Positions 27,001 to 39,470 of a stretch of DNA of 64,000 nucleotides are shown one piece after another. The position numbers and the translations under genes were made by a program. Position 1 is the stretch's first letter, and every line of letters begins with the position of its first letter. The notes under the pieces were generated by a model. That model did not search any database. It was not told the DNA's origin and saw nothing but the letters and a program-made list of their open reading frames with translations. Source of the DNA: Opeltia flavorubescens (lineage: Eukaryota > Ascomycota > Lecanoromycetes > Teloschistales > Teloschistaceae); the NCBI GenBank assembly GCA_000442125.1, contig KE546978.1:496001-560000 (forward strand), in the 5' to 3' direction.

Positions 27001-27666
27001 GAAGAATTTAATATAAAAAAATTTTATTTATATTAGCTAGCTTTTAAAAAATAATTATTTTTTATTAATAAACTTAAAAATAATACAATTATAAATTATT
27101 TATTATTTATTATTTAACTTCGGCTGGTTTTTTTTTAATAGCTACTATTATTTATTAGTATTATAATTTAATTCTACTATTATTAAAGGAATTTTAATAA
27201 TTTAATTTTAATTATATTTATAAAATTATAACCGAAACTATTCTAAAATTTTATTTTAATTTATAAAAAAGTATTATATTTAATATAGTCTATAGTTCTG
27301 TTTAAAATATTTAAAGTTTTTTAATATTTTTATATATTTTATATCGAATTAAAATTTTAAATTATTATAAATAAATTTTTAAAACTATTTTTAAAATTAT
27401 TATAAATAATTTAATATACTATAAATATATACTATAATAAAAAGATTATATAATTATTTCTTTTCTATAAATATAAATAATTTTTTAAAATAATAATTCT
27501 ATTTCAAATTGTTAAATATTAAACCGCGGGTAAAATATATTATTTAAAAAATATTATATATAACTCTTTTATATATTTAAAAATAAATTAAAAATTTTCT
27601 ATTAAAAGTTTTTAAAAATAACTATAAAAACTAATACTATTTTTTTAAAATAGAATTATAATAATA
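27001..27666. other. AT-rich spacer, no gene recognised
   Basis: RIP-degraded A/T-rich DNA between the probable LINE and the 888-bp inverted-repeat element. No readable domain or repeat was found. Confidence 0.5.
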
Positions 27667-28554
27667 CCTTATGGGCCCGTCGATAATTTGAGATACCTTC
27701 TTAAGATAGTATTAAAATAGGCTAGAGAAAGTAAAGAGGTATTAATCGAGTAAATACTAGGTATTTACCTAGTATTTCCTCGGTAGATACTTTCTCTAGA
27801 ATGTATCAGGTGTTAGGTGTCAGATGCTAAAATATTTTTTTATTAAAAAGGGTTAAAATAAAATTTTTATTTTTAGTTCAATAAAAAAGGCGCTAGTTTT
27901 ATAGTTTACGTTATTAAACTAAATATAAGAAAAACAGCTGCTCTATTAGCCTATTATATAAAAAAAATTAATCTAGTTTAAAACTCTCTCTAGAAAGTAT
28001 TAAGTGTCAGGTGTTAGGTTTTAAATGTTTTTTAGGTGTTTTTAAGGAGTTAAATGCTAGGATTTAGGTACTTAAAAGTACTTAAAAAATTTTTAGAAAA
28101 TTTCTAAGGTAAAATAATATTACGTAATATAAATAAGCTAAAATAGTTTAAATATTATAAAATTAGCGTATAGTCTAGAATAAATAGCTTATATAATCNC
28201 GACCTAAANTTATATACCTATTATAGTTAGCCTAGAAAATAGCTTTAAAAAAATTTTANACGAGTTNAAATTAGATAGTTTCCTTATAAAAAACGAATTT
28301 AAATCGATCTATCGATATATCTATATAAAATAGTATTACGTCATAAAATCTACTATAAAATACTATTTTTTTTCTATTTTTAGTACCTGACACCTGACAC
28401 CTGAGAAGGTTTAATACGAAAAGTGGGTTTTAAGCCCCTACTAAGTAGGTGTCGAGAAGGTGTCAAACGGTGCCAGCACCTACTATAGTAGGTGTTCACA
28501 CTTTCTCTAGTCCTTCTCTAGCGAGTGTCTCAACTCATCGATGTGGCCATAAGG
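27667..28554. mobile_element. 888-bp non-autonomous DNA transposon with 30-bp TIRs, TA flanks
   Basis: The ends are inverted repeats. The left end starts CCTTATGGGCCCGTCGATAA and the right end, read on the minus strand, starts CCTTATGGCCACATCGATGA; 24 of 30 positions match. TA directly abuts both ends (27665-27666 and 28555-28556), the target preference of Tc1/mariner-type elements. Inside are RIP-spared repeats based on AGGTGTCAGGTGT (about 27807-27831, 28004-28030) and their inverse ACCTGACACCTGACACCTG (28385-28403), a TATTACGTAATA palindrome near 28111, and four ambiguous bases (28199, 28209, 28259, 28267). No transposase was found. The end regions keep CA and TG while the middle does not. 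Confidence 0.75.
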
Positions 28555-31500
28555 TATATATAATTAATTTAAAATCTTTTTTTATTAAAACTTTGAATAA
28601 TTTCTCGCTTATATATAATATTTTAAATCCTAATATAGGATATAATAGCTATTTTTATTTTCAATATTATATTTTCTATTTATTAAATAAATATATTATC
28701 TAGATTTCTATTTAAAAATATAATTTAATATATTTTTTTAAGATAAAAATAAAATTTTTAAATTAATAATTATTTTTAATAATTTTAATAGTTAAAAATT
28801 TTTTAATATATTTATAATAAATCGATAACTTTATTATTTAAATATTATATTATTTTATTATTTATAATTTTTTTTGGATTATTATAATAATTCTATAATT
28901 ATAATTTTTATAAATATATTTATAAAAATATTAATCTATTTTCAAAACGGAATAAACTTTAATATTATTATAATAATTATACTAATTATAAAACTATAAA
29001 TTATAAAATATATTCTATCAATTATTAAAAATAAAAGGATTTTTTTTTATATCTAGATATAACTATTATTAAATCGCCGGTAATTAAAACAACTATTACT
29101 AAAAAAATTAATTTTTTTTTAAAATAATTTAAAAAACTTTTTTAAATAGTTTTTAAACTATTATTAAAAGATTTAATTATATAAAAAATATCGGGATATA
29201 TATTATTATATAATCTATATATTAGAGATTTCTATATAGTTTTAATTAGAAAAATATTTAGATTGAATTCGAATAGTAATAATTAAATAATAATTATTAA
29301 ATTAATAATATTGATATTTTAAAATACTTTTTAATTATTAATAAAAATTAATAAATATATATAAAGAAGCTTTTATTTTTAATATTTAATTATTTATACC
29401 CGCTTTAAAAACTTTTTAAAAATACCGACTTTAATTTTTTTAATAATATACTTTTCTAGATATTAAAAATCTTTATAATAATATTTAAACAATTAATAGT
29501 TTATTAATTTAATTTTAATATTTTAATAACTTTAGGCTATTATAAGTTAATAATTATTATTAAAAATAGAGAAAATCGATTATAATACTATATAATAGCG
29601 TATAAATCTATTATTATTATATTAATAAAACGATTACTATATATATATATAATAAATAAAATTATTTAATATTTAAAATTTAAACGGTTATTTATAGAAT
29701 TTAAATTATTTATTATTAAATAATCTTTAATTTTTTAATATAATTTAACCGGAGTATTATTTTGATTTTAGGAAATAAAATTAAATATATATTAATTATT
29801 ATTTATATATATATTATAAATATATAATTATAAAAGCTTTATATTATAAAAAATTAAATTGAATTTTATAATATATTAATATAAATAAAACTGATAATAA
29901 TTATACTAGTAAATATAATACCTACTATTTTATTTACTAATAAAATAATTTTAATCGAATTCTAGTTTATTTTTTATAAAAAAAAAGATATAATATAATA
30001 ATATATAAATAAAATAATCCGAATTAAATTTTGAAAAATTGTATTTATTAAAATTTTAATTTTTTTTTAAAATAGATAAATATTTCAGAAATAATTTTTA
30101 AAATATTTATAAAAAATTAATATTTAAATCTTATTATTACCCTAAATTAATAGATTTTCGTAATATTTATCGGCTTTTTTTTTGAAAATTAGTTGTATTT
30201 ATATATTAATTAGTAATAAAAATAACTTCAAATTTATATTATTTCTTTTTAAAAAAAACAATATCTCGAGTTATCTAGTAGTAATTAATATAAGAATTAA
30301 TTTTTTAAAATCTATAATTGAAATTCTATAAGATTCTTTAATTTAAATAGCTACTAAAATATATTTTATAGTGATTTTTAATACGGATATTAGTAGTTTT
30401 ATTAGAATTTAAAAAGAAATATTATATAAAAAAAAAATTTTTTATTAATAAATTTAAAAGGTCTTTAAATATAATATATTTTATTATATATAATAAAAGA
30501 TTACAGTTTATAGCTAAAACTATAATAATAATCGATTTAATATTTAATTAAAATAAAAACAAAAATAAAAATAAAAATATTAATATAATATTATTATAAT
30601 ATTAAATATTCCTCTAAAATATTTTATTATAGAATATTTATTTAACAAAAATTTTATTTAAAAGATTAGAGCGTTTTTATAAAGAAATTTATTTATTTAA
30701 TCAGCTAACTTTTTTTATAATAAAGCTTATATTTAATAATAGAAGGCGATATATTTAAAATATATTTTTTAGGCTAATATTCCGCGTAGTAAGAAAAGTA
30801 GATAAAATATATTTATACTTTAATACAATTTAATATATTATAAAAGCCGATATAATAGAAAATTATTGTATATAATTCCAATATATATTTAATTAGTATA
30901 AATAGTAATTTATTTTTTTAATAGCTTTATTAGCTATAATAAAACCTAGTTAAATAATATAATAGATCCGGTTAATTAAATAATTTTTAAAATAATTCCT
31001 TTTTTTATTAAATTTAAATTAAACTTTAAAATAATAAATTAAAAATCGTTAAAAGAATTAAATAACGCTAATAATCGATTTAAAAATAAATTAAAATTTA
31101 TTTTAAATAGAATAAAACTTTTAAAAATATCATTATAAAAAAAATTAATTTTAAAATTTAAATCGAAATTATTATTAATAATAGATTTAAATTAAAATTA
31201 AAATTAAAAATTTTATTTATAAAAGAAAAAAAAGGTTATAAATTATAACTTTTAGTTATTTTTATTAAAAATTATTCTTTATATATCTAGTAGAACTTTT
31301 ATAATAAAAAAAAATTATTATTTCTAGATTTTAATTAATATTTTTAAATAATAAAGGTATATAATATATTAAATATTTAATTTAAAAATATAGTAGTAGA
31401 ATTATCTATAATTATTTATAAAATAGAATTTATTAATATAATACTTATATATTATAAAAACAATCGCAATAAAAATTAAAAAAATAAAATTATTTTAAAA

Positions 31501-32117
31501 ATAAAATTTTACTTTAATTTAATTAAAAATTTATATTAAAAATTTATAAAAGCGACAATTTAAATTAATAATTTAATTACTACTAATAGAAATAGAAATC
31601 GAAACTATTTTTTTTTAATAAATATTATATATAATATAATATCTGTTTAAATTTTAAACCGGTAAAAGTTTTTAAGATTAAAATAATATTTAAAATATTT
31701 GTATTAGTTATAATATTATATTAATACTATTAATATAGTAAAATCTTGTAAAAATAATAAAATTTGTAAAAAAAAAAGATTTTTAAAAAATTAGAAAATA
31801 TTTAAATAGTAATAGTAATATTATAAAAATATATTATAAATTTACAATAAAAAAAATAAAAAGATTTAAGTCGATTTAAAATATAAAAATTATTAAAATA
31901 AAAAATTTATTAAAAAGATTTTATAGTAATACTAATAATTTTATTAATATTAGATTTTATATTAATAAATATATTTAAATCCACTCGATTTATTTTATAA
32001 TTTAAATGAGTTATTTTTTAATTATATATTCGCGAATAGTAATAATTTAAAATTATATAAAATCTAATAATTTTAATAATCGAAATCTTTTAAATTATAC
32101 TAACTAGATTAAAATCT
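28555..32117. other. Extremely AT-rich, RIP-degraded stretch; no gene recognised
   Basis: About 3.6 kb of nearly pure A/T with scattered CG. No domain, terminal repeat or RNA gene could be recognised on either strand. Confidence 0.55.
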
Positions 32118-32205
32118 ATAAATATTCGATATTAATTGATAAAATTTATATTTATTTCTGGTCAGGAAATTAATAAAGGACGTTTTCTAATATATATATA
32201 ATAGG
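32118..32205 (-). repeat. Inverted, truncated copy of the 378-bp repeat start
   Basis: On the minus strand this reads TATATATATATTAGAAAACG, then TCCTTTATTAATTTCCTGACC, GAAATAAATATAAATTTTAT and CAATTAATAT. This matches the first about 70 bp of the unit at 17494 (TTAAAAAACGTCTTTT, AATTTTCCGACCGG, AATATAAATTTTATCGG). Similarity fades after that. With the copies at 17.5-18.3 kb it forms inverted ends 14 kb apart, possibly the terminal repeats of one large disrupted element. Confidence 0.6.
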
Positions 32206-35200
32206 CTTATTAATACTATTATTTTAATAATAGTAAATATAGTTAAATCTTTTATTTTTATAATAAAAAAAGCTTTTATTTTATTATAAATTTTAGTAGA
32301 TAATATTTATAAAATTACTAAAAAAATATCTATTAATAATTATTTTTTTAATTATTTTTTTAATTATTTATTTAAAACTTTTACTAATAATTTATTTTTT
32401 AATATAATAATAAATAGTTTTAATTAAAAGTATAATATATTATAAATAAATTTATATAAATTATAATTATTAAAATTAATATATTAATATAAATTTTTTA
32501 ATTTATATATAAATTTCTAGTAATAATTTTTTAAATAATTACTAGATTTTATATAATTTACTTTTTCTTTATTTTTAAATATATTTTTTGTTTTAACTTT
32601 TATTTTTTTTTATATATTTATCTTTAATTTTATTCATTTGAAAATTTCTAATATATTTTTTTATACTATTTGAATTATTAATTAGTTTTTAAAAATCTTT
32701 TAAAAAATATAATATAAATCTAATAAATTAAATATTAGAATTTATTTTTAATTATATATTTATTAAATATTTATTTTATTTTTTATTTTTTTTTATTTTT
32801 TATTAAAATAGATTAAAACTAAGAATTTCTATTATAAAAGTACTATAGTTTAAATAAATTAAAATAAAATATAAAACAAAATTTTTATTATATTTAAATA
32901 ATTTAAAAAAATTAATTTATTTATTAATTTTTTTTAAAATTTTAAAAGACTTTAATTATTTATAATTTAATTTTTTTAAAACTTTAAAATACGGATATTA
33001 ATATTTTATAATAGTATTTTATTATTTTTTTAAAGATTCGCAGCTTTATAATAAATATTATAGTATTTTATTTATTATTTAAAAATTTTCTTATAGAATT
33101 TAATTAAATATTTTCTTAAATTTTTTAATTAATTTATTTTTTTAGATATTAAAGATATTTTTTTTTTAAAATTATATATTTAAATTTAATTTTTAAAATA
33201 GTAATATATTTTTTAAATAATCTATTTAGCGGTTTATTAATATTTATATTAATATTAATATTATAGATAAACTTCGATAAAAATAATATTTTTAATTAAT
33301 TTTTTTATTTATATTTATAATAGATTTATAAAGAATATTTTAAAATTCAATTTTAATATTTTATTTTACTATTAATTGAAAAATAAAATATAATATTAAA
33401 TTTTTTTTTAAAATTTAAATTATAATAAAAAGTATTTTAAAATTTATTTATAAAAAATAACTTTTTATTATTAATAATTTTCCTTATAATTTTATAATAT
33501 TTAATAAATTCGCGTTATAATAATCTTAGAAATCTTTTTGAATAAATATCTTTAATAGTAGAAATATAAATTTTATTTTTAGTTAATTTATTTATTAATA
33601 TTAAAATTGAATCGTAGATTTTTTTTATATAAAGGTTAATTATAAATAATAAATTAGTAATAAAATTTATTTTTATTATAGAAAATAGTTTTATATCTTA
33701 TAATAGAATTTGTTTTAATTAATTGTAAAGTTAATAATAATAAATTTATACTTTTTAATAGTTAGAATTTATTTTATAATAATTTTCTATTTTTTAAATT
33801 ATATTTAACTAATAATATTTTATATAAACCGAATTTTTTATTTTTTTTTAATAAAATAACCCGTTTTAAAATTATTATAATTTATATAAAGTATTTGTTC
33901 TTTAATTACCGGATTATTGGATATATAAACCGCTAGATTTTTTTAAAATAATTTATTTTCTTTAATCTTTTATTTTAAAAGCTTTTTTTAATTAATAATA
34001 AATTTTTAATACTAATTTTTTTTATAATAAAAGCGTTTTTTTATTAAAATTTAATAAGCTTTTTTATTAAAATTTAATAAGCTATTTTATTAATAATAAT
34101 TAAATATTTAAAAAAAAGTTTTTTAATATTATTATTTATTAAATTAAAAGCCGGAAGTTTATAAAATTTAAAAATTTAAAAATTTTTATAAATTTTTTTT
34201 TATTTTTATAAAAAATAAAAATATATATAATAGTTATAATATTTAATTATACTATTAAAATTATTATAAATTTAATTATTATAATAATTTGAATCTTTTT
34301 TTATAAATTAAACTAATAGTTTTTATTATAAAATTTATTTTATAAAATAAATAAAAAGTTACTATAATTATTTTTATTATTATTGGATTTTATAATATTA
34401 AACTTTTTAAATAATATCAACTAGAGTAAATAAATTCTTTTAATATTTGATATAGAAATTAAAAATAATTAGTCTTTTTATTTATTATATTTATTTTATA
34501 AAAAGTTTTTTTATAATTATAAAATATTTAAAATTATTATAATCTATTATTATCTAAATTATTTTTTTAATTTTTTATAGATAATATCGCTAATTTTTAA
34601 AATCTAGTATTATAATATAAAGCTTTTTATTATATGTATTTTAATAGAGTTTTTTATATTTAAATTTATAAATGAAAAATACTGTTATATATTAATATAA
34701 ATTTTCTTTTAATTTTTAAATACTATTTTTCCTTATTCTATCCTTTAATAAATCTATTTTTATATAAATTTTTGTATTTATATTACAATACTATAAAATA
34801 AAGCTTAAAATAAAAAGTTTTTTTAATTATTTAAAAATCTTTTATATTTTTTAAATTAAATAAATTTAAATTTAGTTTTTTTTTATATCTTATATTAGTT
34901 TAGTTAAAGAAGCAGTTATTTATAAAAAATCTTCTATAAATTATTTATAAAATTCTACGAATTTTAAAAATACTAGAATAATCTTTATATTTTCTAATAC
35001 TAACTATTTCTTTATAATTTTAATTTTTAAAAATTTTATTTAAATATTTTATTAATTTATAATAAAATTTAAAAATATAATTTTAATAAAATTAAAAATT
35101 TATTTTAATAGTTTTATATATAAATAAAACTCTAATAGAACTTTAATAATTATATAAATATATTTTTAAATTATATTTTTAATTTAAAATAGATTAGTAT

Positions 35201-36366
35201 ATTATATATATATATTATATAGAATATATTTAAATAAAATCGCGATATTAAATTAATATAGAATTAAAATATAATAGATATTTTTATAAAATTAAATAAT
35301 ATAATATAATATTTAATTTATTTATAACGATTTTAAAATATAATTTTTTAATTATTTTTTTGTTTAAATTAAATATAATAATAAATATTATTTATATCGA
35401 TTTTAGTAAAATATTTTATATATATAAATTTATTTAAAGTTTTTAATAAGAAAAATAAAAGATATTTTATTTTAATAATAATTTTATTCAAATTCTTATA
35501 ATTATATAATTATAAACTATTATTTATCTTTTTAATAAATAATATTAATATTTTAATTAAATTATTTAAAGGTTTTATCTAGCTTTTAATTTATATATTA
35601 GCGAGGTAATTTCGAATTACTAATAATTTACCTAGTAATATATTATAGATTAGGCCTATTTTTAGCTCTTTATCTAGCTTTAAATTTATAGAATACTCTA
35701 TTTTATTATATATATTTAAACTATTAATAAAATTCTTTAAAAAAAACTCTATTAAACTCTATAAAACCGGCGGAGTTTTAGAATTTTTAATTTATATTAT
35801 ACCGTATCTAGATATTCTTAAAATAGCTATTATTACTTCTAAATTAAATATTAATTAGTAAAAATATACGATTTATATACTATTTTTATTTATTTATTAT
35901 TAGTATCGCTAGTTTAATAAATTCTTTTATAGTATAAATATCGATTTAGTTTAATACTTTTTTATAAATAGTAAAAGTATTTTTATAAATCCATTTTTAA
36001 TTTTATTAATAAATATTAAAATTTTTTTTATTAATTAAAACTAGTTTAAGGTTGTATTATATTAAAATAAACCTACTATATAATAACTATTTTTTTAATT
36101 TTATTTTACCCTATAAATATTTTTTTGATTTCTACTTAATAAATAAAAGTTATAAATTAAAATTCGACGGTTATTTACTATTTCAATTTATTTTAAAGCT
36201 ATTCAATTTTTAAATAAAAAAAAGTCTTTAATAAATATTTATAAAATTAAATTTTTTTTATATTAGAAATAATTAAATAATAAGCTATTTAAAAATTTAT
36301 AAAAGTATTAATATATAAAAAAACTATTATAATAGATATTTACTATTTAATTATAAATAATTTTAA
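32206..36366. other. Extremely AT-rich, RIP-degraded stretch; no gene recognised
   Basis: Same A/T-only character as 28555-32117. It contains a short 23-bp direct repeat (34036-34082). No protein family could be read on either strand. It ends at the target duplication of Gypsy element 2. Confidence 0.55.
34036..34082 (+). repeat. 23-bp tandem repeat, two copies
   Basis: ATTAAAATTTAATAAGC at 34043 recurs at 34066, with matching T-rich spacers. The core TTAAAATTTTAA-like half is nearly palindromic. Confidence 0.6.
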
Positions 36367-36371
36367 TATAA
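36367..36371. repeat. Candidate 5-bp target-site duplication (left) of Gypsy element 2
   Basis: TATAA directly left of the LTR start; TATAA also follows the right LTR at 43543-43547. Being A/T-only in an AT-rich context, the match is supportive rather than conclusive. Confidence 0.5.
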
Positions 36372-36577
36372 TATTATATAGTAGATATAGGGTTATAGTA
36401 TTGTATTAAAGATAAAAAAACTATTTATTTATAGAATCTGTAACTAAATAAATATAGGCGCTAAAAGGCGCTAAACCTAATTAGGTAAATATATTTAAAA
36501 AGGCTTCTTCGAGCTACGGTAGCTATTTAGCTCTATTTATTTTATCGGCCATCTATTTATATAGTATAGCCGTAATA
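36372..36577 (-). repeat. 3' LTR of Gypsy element 2
   Basis: Direct copy of 43338-43542. Diagnostic shared segments are AATATAGGCGCTAAAAGGCG, TTATTTATAGAATCTGTAA and CTTCGAGCTA. It begins TA where the other copy has TG. Being downstream of a minus-strand pol, it is the 3' LTR. The right edge is uncertain by about 3 bp. Confidence 0.9.
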
Positions 36578-38550
36578 GATATCGGTAATAAATAAAGCTA
36601 TTAGCTTTTAATAGTAGGTTTTTCCTCGTTTATAAACGGCTTTTAAGTTTATTTTTATTTTTTAATATTAGTACTAGTATTATTAGCGGCTTTATTATAG
36701 TCTAGAGCTAGTTTCCGGTTAATACGGCGCTTATACTCTTCTACTAGTATTATAATATTATCTAAACGGTATTTAGATATCTACTAGTCGTTTTTAAACC
36801 TATAATTAACCTAATAAATAAGGTATTAAATAGAAAAATTTCTACTTTTATAGATACAACGCTTATAAAAAATTTATTCGATTTTAAATTTTTTATTATT
36901 ATTAATAATAATTAGAGGTATAGATATATAATAACGATAATAGAGATTATTATTAAGATTAGTAGTAGACTTTAAATACATTAATAATATTATATTATAA
37001 ATCTTTATAGTAGGTAGTAGTTTTAAATAGTAGGCTAATAATTTAAAATATTCGATAATTTTAAAAAAGCCTATTAGCTATTATTTAATCTTATTAAAAC
37101 TAAATTCTAATATATTATAGCTTTAATATAAATAGATTTTTATAAAATCGCTAATCTTAAAATAAACTAGTTAATAGTATATATTATAATATTCTTTTAT
37201 TTTTATTATAGCGAAGGTAATAATATTTTTAATATATATATATATAAACTAGTATTCTTTTATAGTTATAAATATAATAATATTTTATATTATAAATATA
37301 TTTATAAACTCGTTAATTTTTAAAATAATCGAATTATAGCGATAAACTATTCGTATTATAACTAGAAAAATAACTAGTTCTTTAATAAAAGCGTTAGCGG
37401 GAATTTTAAAAACTAGTATATCTTTTAATTAGATAGTTTACTTAGAGTTTAATAGATATAAAAAATCTAATATTTTATAAATTTTAAATTTAAATAATAT
37501 TTAATTAAGTATTTTAATTATAAAGTTATAGTTTATAAAATTATTTAGCGCTATTAATATTAATAAAAAAATAATAAATTACAATTTAAAGTTATCTAAT
37601 ATAATAATAAAATAGTATATAATTATTTTAATAATTTAATAAAACTATTTTAATATACTCTTTTATTATATATACTAGATAATAGAATATTTTAATTATA
37701 CTTTTAATATTTTAAATATCTAGTATTATAATTAATCAATAAATTTTCTATTATAATTCAAAATTATTATTTATAATACGCCTTAATTTAACTTTACTAG
37801 CTAATTTAATAATTATTCAACTTATTATTTACTATTTTAAATAATTTTTCTAAATATATAAATAACTACTTTAATAAATTTATTTATTATTAATATATAA
37901 TAATTATACCTTTTATACGGTTATAATAGGTTAAAATCAACTTAATAATAAATATATAAAACGATTTTATTAGGTTAAATACTAGTTATAAAATTTTATA
38001 TAAGCGGTAATAAAGTATTCAATTAATTTAGTACTATAAATAATAGTAAATAAATTTATATAGTTTTATTAATATATTATATATATAAAAGCCTTCTATT
38101 AAACGTTTATACGTATATATTTAACTAGAATAGCCTATTTTACTATATATTAACTAGAATATTTTTTTTTATATCCGTAGGTTTTACTAAATATAGGCTT
38201 TATTTATTATTATTAAAGTAAAGTAGCCTATTAATAATATAATATAATAATTTAGTAGTCTTATTATTTAATTTTTCATTAATTTTAATAGATATTTTAA
38301 TTTTAACCTAGCGATTTTTTTAGCGTATTTATCGACTAATTATTAGCGGAATTAAATTAATATTTCTATTAGGTTTATTGAAAAAGAATATATTATAAAA
38401 ATATTTATATTTAATAATTTATCTATTTTTAAAGAATATTTATAATTAATAAACTTTAATAATATATTTAAAATAATATTTATAATTTTAAATATATAAT
38501 AAATATTAAATTTAAAATATTAAAAATATTAAAAAATTTATATTAAATAA
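36578..38550 (-). pseudogene. 3' part of element 2 pol (expected integrase), not resolved
   Basis: By position between RNase H and the 3' LTR this should encode the integrase of element 2, which inserts the cDNA into the host genome. The sequence shows the same moderate AT content and RIP pattern as the rest of the element. A minus-strand reading near 37435-37460 (ILDFLYLLNSK) could be the start of the integrase core, but the metal-binding and D,D,E residues were not located. The call rests mainly on position. Confidence 0.4.
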
Positions 38551-38559
38551 AGGTTAAAT

Positions 38560-39470
38560 TTTTTTATAGATATTATATCTAGGCTTATCTAGTATTAAAT
38601 ACTAATTATTATAAAATAGTCCGTATAAATAATAATAATATATTTAATTACTTCTATTATATAATAAATCTTTTTAATTATTTAAATAATATTTATAACG
38701 TTTAACTTTATAAATTAATAGCGTATTTTAATATCTAATAATAAACGGTTAAAAAATAGAATTAATCGCTTAAATTTTTATTTAAATTTTTCGCCTATTT
38801 TATAAATAGTTTTATTTAAATTATAATAAATATAAATTATCAAACTAAATTTTTTATTAATATTTAAATCGATATATAATACTAAACTTTTATTAAAATA
38901 AACTAAAATTAATAGTAATAAAAAAAGCTTTTATAAATAATAAAATATATTAAATTCTTTAAATATAAATATTATTAGTAGATTTTAAGTAGTAGCTTTT
39001 TTATAAATATTACCTTTAATAGTAATATCGCGATTTTTATACATTTTATACTTTTAAAGTAGTTTAATAATTATTATATAATTATTAATATATTATTAAA
39101 AGTAGTTTATTAAGCTAAAATATTTTTTTAATGATTAGAATATAATTGTATATATAGAAATAAAAGTTTTAAAATCGCTTCTAGTTTATTTTTCGCTATA
39201 AAAAACTTGAAAAGATTAACCTTTTAATTTAATAGATATATAAAAGTATAGCTAATAAATAAATTTATAAATAATAAATATAGGTTTATAGTATCAAATA
39301 TACTAAAAATTTAAATAAAATATTCCGCGTATTCTACTATTAAAAAGGAGAAATAATAGAAGCTTTATAAAAAAAGCGAAATAGGTATAAAATCCTATTT
39401 ATTATCTATTATATATAAGTTAGTAAGTTATAATAACCTATTACCGGTATTTTAAATATTTTTTCTCTTT
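38560..39470 (-). pseudogene. Pol fossil (RT and RNase H) of Gypsy element 2
   Basis: Read on the minus strand. Near 39450-39410: IPVIGYYNLLTYI followed by two stops (RIP-altered Gln and Arg codons) and INRIL, matching the 'PVMGYKNSPAYVQRQIDRIL' RT block. Near 39300-39230: IFDTINLYLLFINLFISYTF. Near 39225-39160: KVNLFKFFIAKNKLEAILKL, the segment linking RT to RNase H. RNase H at about 38880-38700: LYIDLNINKKFSLIIYIYY, then RLLLDIKIRYWF-like residues. At about 38670-38600: KIYYIIEVIKYIIIIYTDYF. The chain is collinear over 900 nt with one apparent indel near the catalytic YxDD box, which I could not place. Non-functional. Confidence 0.9.

Noticed and set aside
28449-28703. 84-codon open frame starting ATGTCGAGAAGG-like sequence
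   Set aside because: It starts inside the right part of the 888-bp inverted-repeat element, runs across its TIR and continues into A/T-only spacer. The second half is low-complexity AT translation and no family is recognisable. It is open only because this short patch escaped RIP.
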